Source: Brevibacterium sp. RIT 803
Lineage (GTDB): Bacteria > Actinomycetota > Actinomycetes > Actinomycetales > Brevibacteriaceae
Direction: 5' to 3'
Length of the DNA stretch: 64,000 nucleotides
Assembly (NCBI RefSeq): GCF_016892625.1
Contig: NZ_JAFEMW010000005.1
Location: forward strand, 1-64,000
The translations under genes and the position numbers were made by a program. A model generated the notes under the pieces. That model saw only the letters and a list, made by a program, of their open reading frames with translations. It was not told where the DNA came from and searched no databases. The first letter of the stretch is position 1. Each line of letters begins with the position of its first letter. Shown here piece after piece: positions 9,113 through 18,896 of this stretch.

Positions 9113-10198
9113 TCAGTCCTGCGACAGGATCGTCGAGGCGATCGCCTCGCCAAGTGATGAGGTCGAGCCCCGACCTCCCAGATCGGGAGTGAGAATGCTC
9201 GCGTCCCCGCTCCTCAGCACCGATTCGATGCCCTTGAGGACGTCCGCGCTTGCCGCGGTCTCGCCGAAGTGGTCGAGCATCATCGCACCCGACCAGATCT
9301 GGCCGATCGGGTTGGCGATGCCCTGACCCGCAATATCAGGAGCCGAGCCGTGCACCGGTTCGAACAGACTCGGGAAGGTTCCTTCAGGGTTGATGTTCGC
9401 GCTCGGCGCGACCCCGATGGTTCCCGTGCAGGCCGGTCCCAGATCAGAGAGGATGTCGCCGAAGAGGTTGCTCGCGACGACGACGTCGAAATGATTCGGT
9501 TTGAGGACGAAGTTGGCGGTGAGGATGTCAATGTGGAACTGATCTTGCTTCACCTCGGGGTAATTCTCAGACATGTTCTTCACACGCTCGTCCCAATAGG
9601 GCATTGTGATGGAGATTCCGTTGCTCTTCGTTGCCGAGGTGAGGTGTTGATTCGGACGGGAATCGGCCAGGTCGAAGGCGAACTTGAGCACCCTGTCGAC
9701 TCCTGTCCGAGTCATCACGGTCTCCTGAACAACGATCTCCCGGTCGGTGCCCTCGAACATCTTTCCGCCGATCGACGAGTACTCGCCCTCGGTGTTCTCC
9801 CGCACCACGTAGAAGTCGACGTCACCTGGGCCGTAGCCGACCAGCGGGCTCTTCACACCGGGCAGCAGACGGCATGGCCTGAGGTTGATGTACTGGTCGA
9901 AAGACCTCCTGAATTGCAGCAGGCTGCCCCATAGAGAGATGTGGTCGGGCACGACGTCCGGCCAGCCGACCGCCCCGAAGAAGATTGCGTCGAAGCCGCG
10001 CAGACTGTCGAACCAGTCCTCGGGCAGCATGGTTCCATGAGCCTGGAAGTAGTCGGCACTCGCGAAGTCGAAATCGACGAATTCGAGATCGATTCCGTGT
10101 TTCTGTGAGACTGCCTGCAACACCCGACGCCCCTCGGGAACCACTTCCTTCCCGATCCCGTCGCCTGGGATGACTGCGATCGCCTTCTGTAAGCTCAT
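9113..10198 (-). CDS. Tartrate/D-malate dehydrogenase-type decarboxylating dehydrogenase
   Basis: A 361-residue member of the isocitrate/isopropylmalate dehydrogenase superfamily. AVIPGDGIGKEVVPEG opens the protein, DFYVVRENTEGEYSSIGG carries the substrate-loop motif, and the NLFGDILSDLGP metal-binding segment and EPVHGSAPDIAGQGIANPIG nucleotide-site region follow. The LRPCRLLPGVKSPL segment is typical of the TtuC/DmlA group (tartrate dehydrogenase/decarboxylase, D-malate dehydrogenase) rather than LeuB. Its ATG overlaps the stop of the upstream ABC ATPase gene (ATGA), so it is translationally coupled to a transporter operon. That is unusual and hints that the transported compound or its product is a 2-hydroxy acid. 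Confidence 0.85.
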   Translation of the reverse strand: MSLQKAIAVIPGDGIGKEVVPEGRRVLQAVSQKHGIDLEFVDFDFASADYFQAHGTMLPEDWFDSLRGFDAIFFGAVGWPDVVPDHISLWGSLLQFRRSFDQYINLRPCRLLPGVKSPLVGYGPGDVDFYVVRENTEGEYSSIGGKMFEGTDREIVVQETVMTRTGVDRVLKFAFDLADSRPNQHLTSATKSNGISITMPYWDERVKNMSENYPEVKQDQFHIDILTANFVLKPNHFDVVVASNLFGDILSDLGPACTGTIGVAPSANINPEGTFPSLFEPVHGSAPDIAGQGIANPIGQIWSGAMMLDHFGETAASADVLKGIESVLRSGDASILTPDLGGRGSTSSLGEAIASTILSQD

Positions 10199-11223
10199 TG
10201 AGCACCTGCTTCCGTTCTCTGACTGTCCGTGGGATCGGTTGGACTCTGAGTCTCCGATTCGGGATGATGACAGGCCGCTCGAGTCCCGTCTGCCATCGTA
10301 CGCAGCAGCGGAATCTCGGTGGCACAGCGTTCGGTGGCCTTCCAACACCGGGTTCGGAACCGGCATCCGCTCGGAGGGTTCAAAGGGCTGGGCACATCAC
10401 CGCTGAGGGTGATCCGCTCTCTGCTCCGCTCGACGATCGGATCGGGGATCGGAACTGCAGACAGCAGCGCCTTGGTATACGGATGCTCGGGTGCCGCGAA
10501 CAGCCTGCCCGTCGGCGCGGTCTCGACGATTCTGCCGAGATACATCACGGCCACCTCGTCGCTGAGGTATCTCACGACGGAGAGGTCGTGGGCGATGAAC
10601 ACGTAGGTGAGTCCGAGCAGATCCTGGAGTTCCTTGAGCTGGTTGAGGACGCCGGCCTGCACACTGACGTCGAGGGCGCTGACCGGTTCATCGAGCACGA
10701 TCACCTCGGGTTCGACGGCGAGCGCTCGGGCGATGCCGATGCGCTGCCGCTGACCACCGGAGAATTCATGGGGGTAGCGCTGGACGAACTCGGGACGCAG
10801 ACCCACCATCTCCAGCAGTTCCTGCGCCCGTTCCGAACGGCGACCGGCCGCCAAGCCGTGGATCTCGAGGGCTTCGATGAGGGCGCTGCCGATCGTCAGA
10901 CGCGGATTGAGGGAGGCATAGGGGTCCTGGAACACCATCTGCACGCGTCGCCGCAGGGAGCGCAGGTCCTGACCGGAGGCCGACTCGACCGACTCGCCGT
11001 CCAAGCGGATGCTGCCGCTGTCGATGTCGTGGAGCCGGACGATCGAGCGTCCCAGCGTGGACTTTCCGCAGCCGGACTCACCGACGATGCCGAGCGTCTT
11101 TCCCTTCGGCACCTCGAGGCTGACCCCCGAAAGCGCGTGGACCGTCCCCGTGCGTCTGCGGAAGAGACCCGAGCGAACCGGGTACTCCTTGACGACATCG
11201 ATTGCTTCGAGTGTGCTGCTCAT
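10195..11223 (-). CDS. Oligopeptide-type ABC transporter ATP-binding protein (DppF/OppF-like)
   Basis: A 342-residue ATPase subunit. Walker A is GESGCGKST, the signature is SGGQRQRIGIARAL and Walker B is VIVLDEPVSALD. The C-terminal oligopeptide/dipeptide transporter extension, with cysteines in GCRFRTRCWKATERCATEIP, is present. It is the second ATPase of a five-part Dpp-type importer. Start and stop both overlap neighbours by 4 bases (ATGA), so the whole set should be translated as one unit. Confidence 0.93.
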   Translation of the reverse strand: MSSTLEAIDVVKEYPVRSGLFRRRTGTVHALSGVSLEVPKGKTLGIVGESGCGKSTLGRSIVRLHDIDSGSIRLDGESVESASGQDLRSLRRRVQMVFQDPYASLNPRLTIGSALIEALEIHGLAAGRRSERAQELLEMVGLRPEFVQRYPHEFSGGQRQRIGIARALAVEPEVIVLDEPVSALDVSVQAGVLNQLKELQDLLGLTYVFIAHDLSVVRYLSDEVAVMYLGRIVETAPTGRLFAAPEHPYTKALLSAVPIPDPIVERSRERITLSGDVPSPLNPPSGCRFRTRCWKATERCATEIPLLRTMADGTRAACHHPESETQSPTDPTDSQRTEAGAQ

Positions 11224-12248
11224 GAGGACGCCTCCTGTCGAACGGCGGCGACCTCGTCGATCCTCAGGCAGGCCGCCACATGGCGATCGGTGATGAACTG
11301 TTCGGGAACGGGTGTTCGATCACACGTGCCGAGCATCGCGTACCGGCACCTGGGCGCGAATCGACAGCCCGGCGGAAGCTCGGTTGGATCCGGAGGGGCC
11401 CCGGGGATCGAGTACAGGCGCGAATCGCCAGAATTGCCATCGAGTCGGGGCATCGCGGCCAGCAGATCCAAGGTGTACGGGTGGGAAGGACGGTAGAAGA
11501 CATCCTCGACGTCGGCTTCCTCCACCTTCTTCCCGGAATACATCACGAGGACCCTGTCGGCAAGCCCTGCGACCACGCCCAGATCGTGGGTGATGATCAG
11601 CAGGGCCGAGTTGGTCCGTCTCTGAACCCGACGCAGCACGTCGAGCACCTGCGCTTGGACCGTGACATCGAGGGCTGTCGTCGGCTCGTCGGCGATGAGC
11701 ACATCCGGATCGTTGGCGATGCTCATGGCGATCATGATGCGCTGGCGCATTCCCCCGGAGAATTCGTGAGGGAATTGGTCGACACGCTGCTCGGGGGTGG
11801 GAATGCCGACGATGTCGAGGAGTTCGATCGCCCTGGCTCGCATCTCTCGGCGGCTGCGGTCCGAGGAATGGACTCGCACCGCCTCCATGAGCTGATTGCC
11901 CACTGACTTCACCGGATTGAGTGCGGCGAGCGCGTCCTGGAACACCATGGAGATCCGTCGACCGCGCAGGTCCCGCAGCTGATCGTCGGTTTTGGTCAGC
12001 AGTTCCTCTCCGCGGAACCTGATCGATCCGGTCACAGCAGCTGTGCGCGGAAGCAGTCCCATGATCGCCATCGAGGTGATGGATTTTCCTGAACCGGATT
12101 CACCGACCACGCCGAGGGTCTCGTTCGCATTCAGTTCGAAGCTCAGCCCCTCCACCGAGGTGGCCGGGCCGTTGTCCGTGGAGAAGACGACGCTGAGGTT
12201 GTCGACCGTGAGCAGCGGCTGTTGGTTGAGTGTCATGGCGGGCCTCAT
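11220..12248 (-). CDS. Oligopeptide-type ABC transporter ATP-binding protein (DppD/OppD-like)
   Basis: A 342-residue ATPase. Walker A is GESGSGKS, the signature [14 protein letters not shown], Walker [13 protein letters not shown], and the C-terminal [14 protein letters not shown] cysteine motif is that of the oligopeptide transporter group. The ATG at 12248 overlaps the upstream permease stop (ATGA); an in-frame ATG at 12236 is an alternative. It pairs with the DppF-like subunit to drive uptake through the two permeases encoded upstream. Confidence 0.93.
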   Translation of the reverse strand: MRPAMTLNQQPLLTVDNLSVVFSTDNGPATSVEGLSFELNANETLGVVGESGSGKSITSMAIMGLLPRTAAVTGSIRFRGEELLTKTDDQLRDLRGRRISMVFQDALAALNPVKSVGNQLMEAVRVHSSDRSRREMRARAIELLDIVGIPTPEQRVDQFPHEFSGGMRQRIMIAMSIANDPDVLIADEPTTALDVTVQAQVLDVLRRVQRRTNSALLIITHDLGVVAGLADRVLVMYSGKKVEEADVEDVFYRPSHPYTLDLLAAMPRLDGNSGDSRLYSIPGAPPDPTELPPGCRFAPRCRYAMLGTCDRTPVPEQFITDRHVAACLRIDEVAAVRQEASS

Positions 12249-13135
12249 CGTTTCGTCTGTGGATCGAGGGCGTCACGGAGCCCGTCGCCGATGAAGTTCA
12301 CCGACAGCACCGTGATCAGTATGAGCAGGCCGGGGTAGAGCAGCAGATGCACCTGCGGGGTGCCGAGCAGACCGGCGGCCTGGCTGAGCATGTTGCCCCA
12401 GCTCGAGTCCGGGGGTTGGACTCCGAATCCGAGGAAGCTCAGGGTCGATTCCGTGATGATCGCCGCCGCTACTGCGAGGGAGACATTCACGGCGATGACT
12501 CCGGCGAGGTTGGGGATCATGTGTCTCACGATCACTCGCAGGGGAGAGGCTCCGAGAACGATCGCCGCATCGACGAACTCCTTCTCCCGCAATGAGAGCA
12601 CCTGAGATCTCGCGACACGTGCGATAACGGTCCAGCCCAGTGCGCTCAGGGCCAGCACGATTGTCGCCGATGAACTGCCGAATCCCTGGAGCAGGAGAGC
12701 GAGGATCGCGATCGGTGGGACGACGAGGAAGAGATCGACGAGGCGCATGATGAGTTCGTCCACCCAGCCGCCGAAGTATCCCGCCAGGGAGCCGAGGAGG
12801 ACACCCACAATGGTTGAGAGCACGCCCACACCAAGGCCGACCGACATCGATATCCGCCCGGCATAGAGCAGTTGGCTGAGGAAGTCTCGACCCAGTTCGT
12901 CCGTTCCCAGCCAATGCACCGGACTCGGGCCAGTGGACCCGGTGATGAGGTCCTGGTGATTCTCCTGGAAGGGGGCGATCCAGGGAGCGCCGAAACAGGC
13001 GATGACGAGCATCGCCAGCACCACGAGTCCGCTGACGGCGAGCCTATGCCGGAGGAACCGGCGTCGGAAGAGAGTCCACTGACCGACGAATGATCTGGTC
13101 GTCTTGGTGGTCGCGGCCACTGATTGTGCTCTCAT
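12245..13135 (-). CDS. Oligopeptide-type ABC transporter permease (DppC-like)
   Basis: A 296-residue inner-membrane permease with about six transmembrane segments. It has the N-terminal DppC/OppC region (RRRFLRHRLAVSGLVVLAML) and the EAA loop (DAAIVLGASPLRVIVRHMIPN). I start it at the ATG at 13135, which overlaps the upstream permease stop as ATGA; a longer frame to 13225 has no support. It pairs with the DppB-like subunit. Confidence 0.92.
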   Translation of the reverse strand: MRAQSVAATTKTTRSFVGQWTLFRRRFLRHRLAVSGLVVLAMLVIACFGAPWIAPFQENHQDLITGSTGPSPVHWLGTDELGRDFLSQLLYAGRISMSVGLGVGVLSTIVGVLLGSLAGYFGGWVDELIMRLVDLFLVVPPIAILALLLQGFGSSSATIVLALSALGWTVIARVARSQVLSLREKEFVDAAIVLGASPLRVIVRHMIPNLAGVIAVNVSLAVAAAIITESTLSFLGFGVQPPDSSWGNMLSQAAGLLGTPQVHLLLYPGLLILITVLSVNFIGDGLRDALDPQTKR

Positions 13136-14097
13136 GACAATTTCACTCTCGGGTCGAGGTAGGCATAGCTGAGATCCGCCAGAAGATTGAAGACGACGAT
13201 GGTGATGGCGACGAGCATCATCCACGGCAACAGCAGCTGCGCATCGCCGGCGAGCAGGGAATCGAGAAGGAGCTTGCCCATCCCTGGGATCGAGAAGATC
13301 TGTTCGGTGACGACGAGCCCGCCGAGGAGGATGCCCGCATCGAGGAACACCACGGTGACGAAGGGTGCCAGGGAGTTGCGGAGGGCATGGTTGATGACAA
13401 CCTGACGTTTCGGCACCCCTTTTGCCCGCGCCGTGCGCACATAATCACTGGTGAGCGAATCAAGCATCGAAGCTCGCCCGTATCTGCTCCAACTGGCGAC
13501 GAGAGTGATCGTCATTGTCACCACGGGAAGGGCGAGGTGGCGTAGGTAATCCCCGAAATCGGAATGGCCCACCGAGTGAAGACCCACGAAGTACAGCGGC
13601 GGCTCGGCCAGGTTCCATATCTGCACCGGCCACACCCCGAATATCTGGATGAGAAGGAGCCCGAACCAGAACGCGGGGAGGGCGATTCCGATGTAGGACA
13701 CTCCGGTGAACACATAGTCGGCTGCGCTGTACTGCTTGACCGCCGAGTACGTTCCCACCGCTATCGCTATGACCGCACCGAGGAGGACTCCCCAGAAGAT
13801 GAGCTGGATGGTCGGCCCGGCGGCGCCGGCTATCATGTCGAGAACGTCACGGCCTGTGCGGGTGCTGGTCCCCCAGTCCCCTGTCACAAAGTCCTTGAAC
13901 CAGAGGAGATACTGCTCCGGGATCGGTTTGTCGAGACCCAGTCGTTCGGTCTCTCGGGCGATCGCCGTCGGATCCTGGTTCAGCCGGAGCTTGCTCAACG
14001 GGTCGAAGGCTCGACGGACAGCCCAGAAGAGCAGGAACGAGGCGATGAGGATGACCGGGATCGAGTAGGCCAGTCGGCGCAGGGCATAGGTGATCAT
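13132..14097 (-). CDS. Oligopeptide-type ABC transporter permease (DppB-like)
   Basis: A 321-residue permease with the classic DppB/OppB opening MITYALRRLAYSIPVILIAS, six or so membrane helices and the EAA loop (VRTARAKGVPKRQVVINHAL). It lies 84 bases downstream of the solute-binding protein gene and overlaps the next permease by 4 bases. The LGLDKPIPEQYLLWFKDFVTGDWG periplasmic segment is typical of the family. Confidence 0.92.
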   Translation of the reverse strand: MITYALRRLAYSIPVILIASFLLFWAVRRAFDPLSKLRLNQDPTAIARETERLGLDKPIPEQYLLWFKDFVTGDWGTSTRTGRDVLDMIAGAAGPTIQLIFWGVLLGAVIAIAVGTYSAVKQYSAADYVFTGVSYIGIALPAFWFGLLLIQIFGVWPVQIWNLAEPPLYFVGLHSVGHSDFGDYLRHLALPVVTMTITLVASWSRYGRASMLDSLTSDYVRTARAKGVPKRQVVINHALRNSLAPFVTVVFLDAGILLGGLVVTEQIFSIPGMGKLLLDSLLAGDAQLLLPWMMLVAITIVVFNLLADLSYAYLDPRVKLS

Positions 14098-14181
14098 GAT
14101 GATTCCCGGGCCTTTCCGGTTCCAGGACGGTCGAGTGCGATGCCGGCTCTGATCCTTGTGGCTTCACAAATAGCTGAGCGC

Positions 14182-15864
14182 TCAATCAAGGGTCCACTCC
14201 TCCAGGTTCCAGAAGGGGCCCTCTGCGGGATTGACCTCGACCGGCCCCTTGACCTTGCTGCTGGTCATGACGATGTTCGGCACCGTGTCGATGGGGATTC
14301 CGGGAACAGCCTCGGCGATGAGCTTTTCGGCTGCATGGGACTTCGTGATCCGTTCCTTGTCGTCCGTCGTGCGGGCTACGGTGTTGAGGAGTCCATCAGC
14401 TCCTGGGATGCTCGCTCGGGTGAAGTTGATGCCTGAGAATCCGTTGTCGTCACCGGGGATGGCGTCCGACCTGAATGAGGAGCCGAGATCGGGTTCGGGG
14501 ACGGTGTCGATGATCGTCCATAATCCGACCTCGAAGTCCCCCTTCGGCGCGACGCTTGAAAACAGGTCGGCGCCTGCGACGTTGGCGATCTTCATGGAGA
14601 AACCGGCCTCACCTGCCTGCTTCTGAAGAATCTGTTCGGCCAGTTCGCGTCGCTGGTTCCCGGACTGCGTGGTGATGCGGAACTCAGCGGGTTTCCCGTT
14701 CTTCTCCCAGATTCCCTCGTCGTTCCTGCGCCACCCGTCATCCGTCATGAGTTCCTCAACCTTCTCGAGGTCTCTGGTGTATCGGGAGAAGTCTTCCCGG
14801 GCGTAGATTCCGTTGAGTGGGGTGAGGAAGCTTTGCTGCACCTGCTCGACCCCGATCTGTCCGTAGAGTCGCTCAACGATCGCGGGCCTGTCGATCGAAT
14901 GGGCGAAGGCTTGTCGCACCGCCAAGCTGTCGAAGGGAAAAGCCGCATTGTTGATCCACAGGGCCTCCAGGTTTCCAGAATCGGTGTCGACGTCGATGTT
15001 CGTATTCGGGACGCCGGCCTTGATCTGACTCATCGCGTCGAGTTGCGGCGTCGGATACAGCGCCTGGACCTGACCGCTCTTGAGCGCGAGGAAGGCAGCC
15101 GCGGTGTCGGTGATGAACTGGAACGTGACCTTCTTGAGTTTCGGCTTCTCGCCCCAATAGTTGTCGTTGGGCACCAGTGTCACTGAGACCCCTTTGACCC
15201 AGGACTCGATCTTCCAGGGGCCACCGGAGAAGTCATAGCCGTCCTTCATCATCTCCGCGCGGTCCTCGCTCTTGAGGATGTGACTGGGCAGGACAGAGTA
15301 GTCGCCGCTGAAGAGCTTCTTCCATGAGCCGGTCGAGGTCTTGAGCGTGACGACTGCGGTCCTCTCGTTCGGAGCGTCGATAGATTCGATTTGCGAGTAC
15401 CCGCTCTTGTCGAAGATGTCATCGCCGTCCCGGATCTGGAGGCCGGTGTACACGAAGTCTTCACCGGTGATGGGTTCTCCATCGGACCACCGAGCTTCGG
15501 GATTGATGCGATAGGTGATCGTCTGCTTCCCGTCCTCTGCTATGGCTACCCTCGGTTCACCGGTCAGCAGATCAGAGGGGACCAGCTCCCAGGAACCATC
15601 GGTCTTCCGGGACTCGAAGGCGCGTGGAAGTGTGGGGATCCGCATCGTGTAGGAGCCCCAGATGTTTGCGGCACACGTAGCGATCCAGTCTGCGCAGTCG
15701 GGTTCCTGTTCGGCACCGATGACGATCTGTTCGTCGTCCGAGATGTTCTGGTCAAGACCGCCGTCGCCAGTCGAACACGCGGTGAGACCGAGCGCGAACG
15801 CGAGGCCTGCGGCCGCTGCTGCACGAAGATGTCTCCTGCCTCGCGGTCGGGTGAAACTCGTCAT
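14182..15864 (-). CDS. ABC transporter substrate-binding lipoprotein (SBP_bac_5 family)
   Basis: A 560-residue family-5 extracellular solute-binding protein, which binds peptides, nickel-type ligands or sugars in relatives. The signal peptide has twin arginines (RPRGRRHLR), a hydrophobic stretch and the lipobox LTAC (Cys30), so it should be a membrane-anchored lipoprotein. The family signature region WSDGEPITGEDFVYTG is clear. The start at 15864 has AAAGGAA 6 bases upstream. It heads the operon SBP-B-C-D-F-dehydrogenase. The ligand cannot be read; the coupled dehydrogenase argues that it may not be a simple peptide. Confidence 0.92.
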   Translation of the reverse strand: MTSFTRPRGRRHLRAAAAAGLAFALGLTACSTGDGGLDQNISDDEQIVIGAEQEPDCADWIATCAANIWGSYTMRIPTLPRAFESRKTDGSWELVPSDLLTGEPRVAIAEDGKQTITYRINPEARWSDGEPITGEDFVYTGLQIRDGDDIFDKSGYSQIESIDAPNERTAVVTLKTSTGSWKKLFSGDYSVLPSHILKSEDRAEMMKDGYDFSGGPWKIESWVKGVSVTLVPNDNYWGEKPKLKKVTFQFITDTAAAFLALKSGQVQALYPTPQLDAMSQIKAGVPNTNIDVDTDSGNLEALWINNAAFPFDSLAVRQAFAHSIDRPAIVERLYGQIGVEQVQQSFLTPLNGIYAREDFSRYTRDLEKVEELMTDDGWRRNDEGIWEKNGKPAEFRITTQSGNQRRELAEQILQKQAGEAGFSMKIANVAGADLFSSVAPKGDFEVGLWTIIDTVPEPDLGSSFRSDAIPGDDNGFSGINFTRASIPGADGLLNTVARTTDDKERITKSHAAEKLIAEAVPGIPIDTVPNIVMTSSKVKGPVEVNPAEGPFWNLEEWTLD

Positions 15865-15952
15865 TGAAGTTCCTTTCCACCATGGCCCCACTGCTTACAG
15901 TGCCATGTCGTAGCAACAGATTAATCCCGAATCGAAGAGATAGCAATAGTGT

Positions 15953-15971
15953 TAGTCAACAGAATTGACTA
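15953..15971. promoter_or_regulatory. Inverted repeat, candidate TetR operator
   Basis: TAGTCAA, a 5-base spacer and TTGACTA form a perfect 7-bp inverted repeat between the divergent solute-binding protein gene and the TetR gene. On the minus strand TTGACT at 15959-15954 also makes a good -35 box, with TTCGAT 17 bases downstream. A repressor bound here would block the transporter promoter. Binding by the neighbouring TetR protein is inferred from position. Confidence 0.5.
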
Positions 15972-16046
15972 TCTATTGGGCAAGCGATCTTCGTGTTCAT
16001 CCCGACTGCGGTTATCCTTGAGGACACACACGACGATGGGAGAACC

Positions 16047-16781
16047 TTGACGAATCCCGGCACATCCGCGGACGGCACTCGATCGACATCCGATGCCCCG
16101 GTCCGCACAAGGCGCAAACGCGATTCGCTCAACCGCACCGTCATTCTCGACGCCGCAAAGGTGATTTCTGAGCGCGACGGCCTCGAAGGACTGACATTCC
16201 AATCGCTGGGAGCCGAACTCGGGGCCCACCCAACATCGATGTACCGTCATTTCAAGGACAAGGACGAACTCGTCCTCGCGCTGATCGATTCCCTGCGCGA
16301 CCGTTCCTATCTCGGTGCCCTTGTGCCCACCGGGGACTGGAGAGAGAATCTGCGGATTGCTGCACGTGTCGTCCACGAACACTACTTGCGCTATCCTCAA
16401 CTCGCTTCGCAGATGGCGGCCAGAACCACTCGCATGCCTCGCGAGTTCAGCAATATGGAATACACGCTCAAGGCGTTCTTCGATGCTGGATTCGACAATG
16501 AGGACGCGCTCAAATACCAACGCGTCTTCGGCAACTATGTGCGCGCGCTTTCAAGCATCGAAGCGACCTCCCACTGCCTGCCGGAGCAGGTGCAGCGAGA
16601 GGACGAGCTGGCCTGGAGAATACAGTTCGAACGCCTCGATCCCGAAGAGTATCCCGCCATCACTGCAGCTGGTCAACCTCCTCTGGGCATCGGGGATGCC
16701 AGTACGTTCGACGCCGGTCTCGAAGTGCTCATCAAGGGTCTCGAAGCACTTGCAGAGAGTGCTCCCGGCGCCGGAAGCTGA
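16047..16781 (+). CDS. TetR-family regulator (Tet-repressor-like C-terminal domain)
   Basis: A roughly 244-residue TetR regulator. The N-terminal helix-turn-helix (VILDAAKVISERDGLEGLTF ... GAHPTSMYRHFKDKDELVLA) is clear. The C-terminal part resembles the TetR_C group, which binds small molecules. The start is uncertain. I chose TTG at 16047 because GGGAG lies at 16038-16042 and a TATCCT box lies at 16013-16018; GTG at 15993 would give 262 residues. It is divergent from the Dpp-type operon, with an inverted repeat between them, and is its likely regulator. Confidence 0.83.
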   Translation: MTNPGTSADGTRSTSDAPVRTRRKRDSLNRTVILDAAKVISERDGLEGLTFQSLGAELGAHPTSMYRHFKDKDELVLALIDSLRDRSYLGALVPTGDWRENLRIAARVVHEHYLRYPQLASQMAARTTRMPREFSNMEYTLKAFFDAGFDNEDALKYQRVFGNYVRALSSIEATSHCLPEQVQREDELAWRIQFERLDPEEYPAITAAGQPPLGIGDASTFDAGLEVLIKGLEALAESAPGAGS

Positions 16782-16886
16782 TAGCGGGCGCGGTCAAGGG
16801 ACTCAGCCGAGACGAACGGCAGCTGAGTTCCGATCACACCCCCAGCAGCGTCGAAATCCGTCGCTTGAAGGAATTCGACACAGCGA

Positions 16887-18779
16887 TCAGGGCGTGTCGG
16901 ACCACCTCGCTGAGGACTCGGTGAGCGCAACGAACCCCAGCTCACGCTCCAACCATTCGTGTTCGATGGCCAGACCCGCAGGTGTGTGACCGGCATCGAA
17001 CCATTCGATGGAGACGTCTCCCCCGCTTGCCCGCAGCTGTTCGATGTACTTCCTCGCCTGTGCCGGTGGAGTGCGAGAGTCACGCGCTCCCTGAAACAGC
17101 ACGACTGACCCTTGTACCTGATCCACGTAGCTCGTGGACGAGAGCTTCGCACAGGCCTCCTCGAAGCTCAGTTCACCGTTGGACAGCACCTTTTCCCACA
17201 CGGGCCTGAGTGCGGCGTTCATCTCCTCAAAGGCAGTGGCCCAATCGGCCATCGCCACCACGGCGAAACCTCCAGCGAAGTACTCGGGCAGCCGGCCCAT
17301 TGACAACAGCGTGAGGTGACCGCCGTAGGAGGCCCCGGTGACGAACGTCGATGCCGGATCCGCCACGCCAAGTCGCCGCAGGCGGTCCATCACCGCCTGA
17401 ATATCTGCGATCTCGCGGTCGCCGTATCCGGTCCAGAAGCCTTCTCTGAATTCCCTGCCGAATGTCACCGAACCCCGATAATTGAGCGAAGCGAAGGCGA
17501 AGCCCTCTGCCAGCCAGGCCTGCGCCTCGGGAGCGTAGTGGTCGGTGGTGACCAAGTTGGGCCCGCCGTGGATGGACAGGATAGTGCCGCGCACCTCACC
17601 TACCGGAATCGCCCACCATAACTGAACAGGTGTGCCATCGGCGCTGGTGACGAGTTCAGAATTGAATGGCACACCCGCGGGCAGCTGGGGTGCATCGATG
17701 ACGGGAATCGATTCGCCGTGGTGATCGATTCTGACGAGCGCTGGAGGAGTGTTCCACGACTGCTCGAATACAAATACTCCGCCAGCTTGATCGAGGTAGG
17801 ACTGCGCGCTGTAGGCGAATTCTGCGGCCACATCGGGGTCGGCATAGCTGCCGGTACCCTCACGCACAACGGCGATGCCCCCGCCATCGGTGTCGAGGAG
17901 CAGGAGGCGATGAATCCCCTCGTCGACGTGGAGCAGGAGGATCTGCGAATATTCCGGGGCCCAGTCGAGCGCGAGCACTTCACCAGCCAACTCAGTCAAG
18001 GGGTAGTCTGTCCGGTCTCCAGTGGACGGTGACCACAGCGCTGGCCTGGCGAAGCCGCTCTTCTCAGTGCTCAACAGCACTCGATCGTCTCCCCGCCGCG
18101 GAGAGAAGCGTACGGCCCGGACCGGCCCGCCTTCGCCCATATCGTTGCACACGGCGATCTCCTCACCGGAGTGTGCGTCGACGATGGTGACAGCTGTCCG
18201 ACGCCAACCCGGATTATGATTCGTCGAGTCAACGGAGAAGAGGCTGGCATCGGCGGAGACGTGCCCGTACCAGGCTTCGTTCTGTGAGGACCAGATGACC
18301 TCCGCCTCGCCCCAGGGATGCGCGGGAATCGACAGCAGGTGAAAGCCCTCATCATCGACGATGGTGGCGAGAAGCGTCGACCCATCGGCGGAGAACTCCA
18401 TTCCTCTGATGACGTAGGGATCACGGTCTGGAGTCAGATGAACACTCGTCGTACCGTCGACCGATTGGGCCACGAGTCCGCCGACCTCAGAACCTCCGTC
18501 ATCATCGAGGGAGACGATCCAGCGAGAATCGGGTGACAGAAAGGACTCGAAGCTCACGTCACCGGGAAGGATATCGGAGAGCACTGGATCGGCGTTCCCT
18601 GCCTCGGGCATGAGCAGACGCCCCTTGACCCCATGGCGATGGTTTTCGATAACAAGGCCAGTGCGCGGGTTTCCCATCGCCGGTCTCACCGTGTGCAGAT
18701 ACGGCGTGTTGAAGCGCATCTCCCATGTCGATGTCTTGCGTCCATTGGTCGATGCGGTGGAGTCGGTGTGAGCGGTCAT
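16887..18779 (-). CDS. S9-family (prolyl-oligopeptidase-like) serine peptidase
   Basis: A 630-residue protein with an N-terminal beta-propeller-like region (repeated strands such as GMEFSADGSTLLATIVDD and VRAVRFSPRRGDDRVLLSTE) and a C-terminal alpha/beta hydrolase domain. The nucleophile is the Ser in GASYGGH; the Asp in GARDSRTPP and the His in WFDAGHTPAG complete the triad. No signal peptide is seen, so it is probably cytosolic and acts on short peptides. GGGGAGAAG precedes the ATG. It lies 117 bases downstream of the M20 peptidase gene on the same strand and may belong to the same peptide-processing unit. Confidence 0.88.
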   Translation of the reverse strand: MTAHTDSTASTNGRKTSTWEMRFNTPYLHTVRPAMGNPRTGLVIENHRHGVKGRLLMPEAGNADPVLSDILPGDVSFESFLSPDSRWIVSLDDDGGSEVGGLVAQSVDGTTSVHLTPDRDPYVIRGMEFSADGSTLLATIVDDEGFHLLSIPAHPWGEAEVIWSSQNEAWYGHVSADASLFSVDSTNHNPGWRRTAVTIVDAHSGEEIAVCNDMGEGGPVRAVRFSPRRGDDRVLLSTEKSGFARPALWSPSTGDRTDYPLTELAGEVLALDWAPEYSQILLLHVDEGIHRLLLLDTDGGGIAVVREGTGSYADPDVAAEFAYSAQSYLDQAGGVFVFEQSWNTPPALVRIDHHGESIPVIDAPQLPAGVPFNSELVTSADGTPVQLWWAIPVGEVRGTILSIHGGPNLVTTDHYAPEAQAWLAEGFAFASLNYRGSVTFGREFREGFWTGYGDREIADIQAVMDRLRRLGVADPASTFVTGASYGGHLTLLSMGRLPEYFAGGFAVVAMADWATAFEEMNAALRPVWEKVLSNGELSFEEACAKLSSTSYVDQVQGSVVLFQGARDSRTPPAQARKYIEQLRASGGDVSIEWFDAGHTPAGLAIEHEWLERELGFVALTESSARWSDTP

Positions 18780-18896
18780 TGCTTCTCCCCTGTGGTCATA
18801 GTGGCGTGATTCTCAGTAATAAGTGATATCTGTGTGGTTCTGAGTCACAGATGCGCGAGTCAGATCTGCAGCTCAGTTGTCGCGAGGACGCATCGG

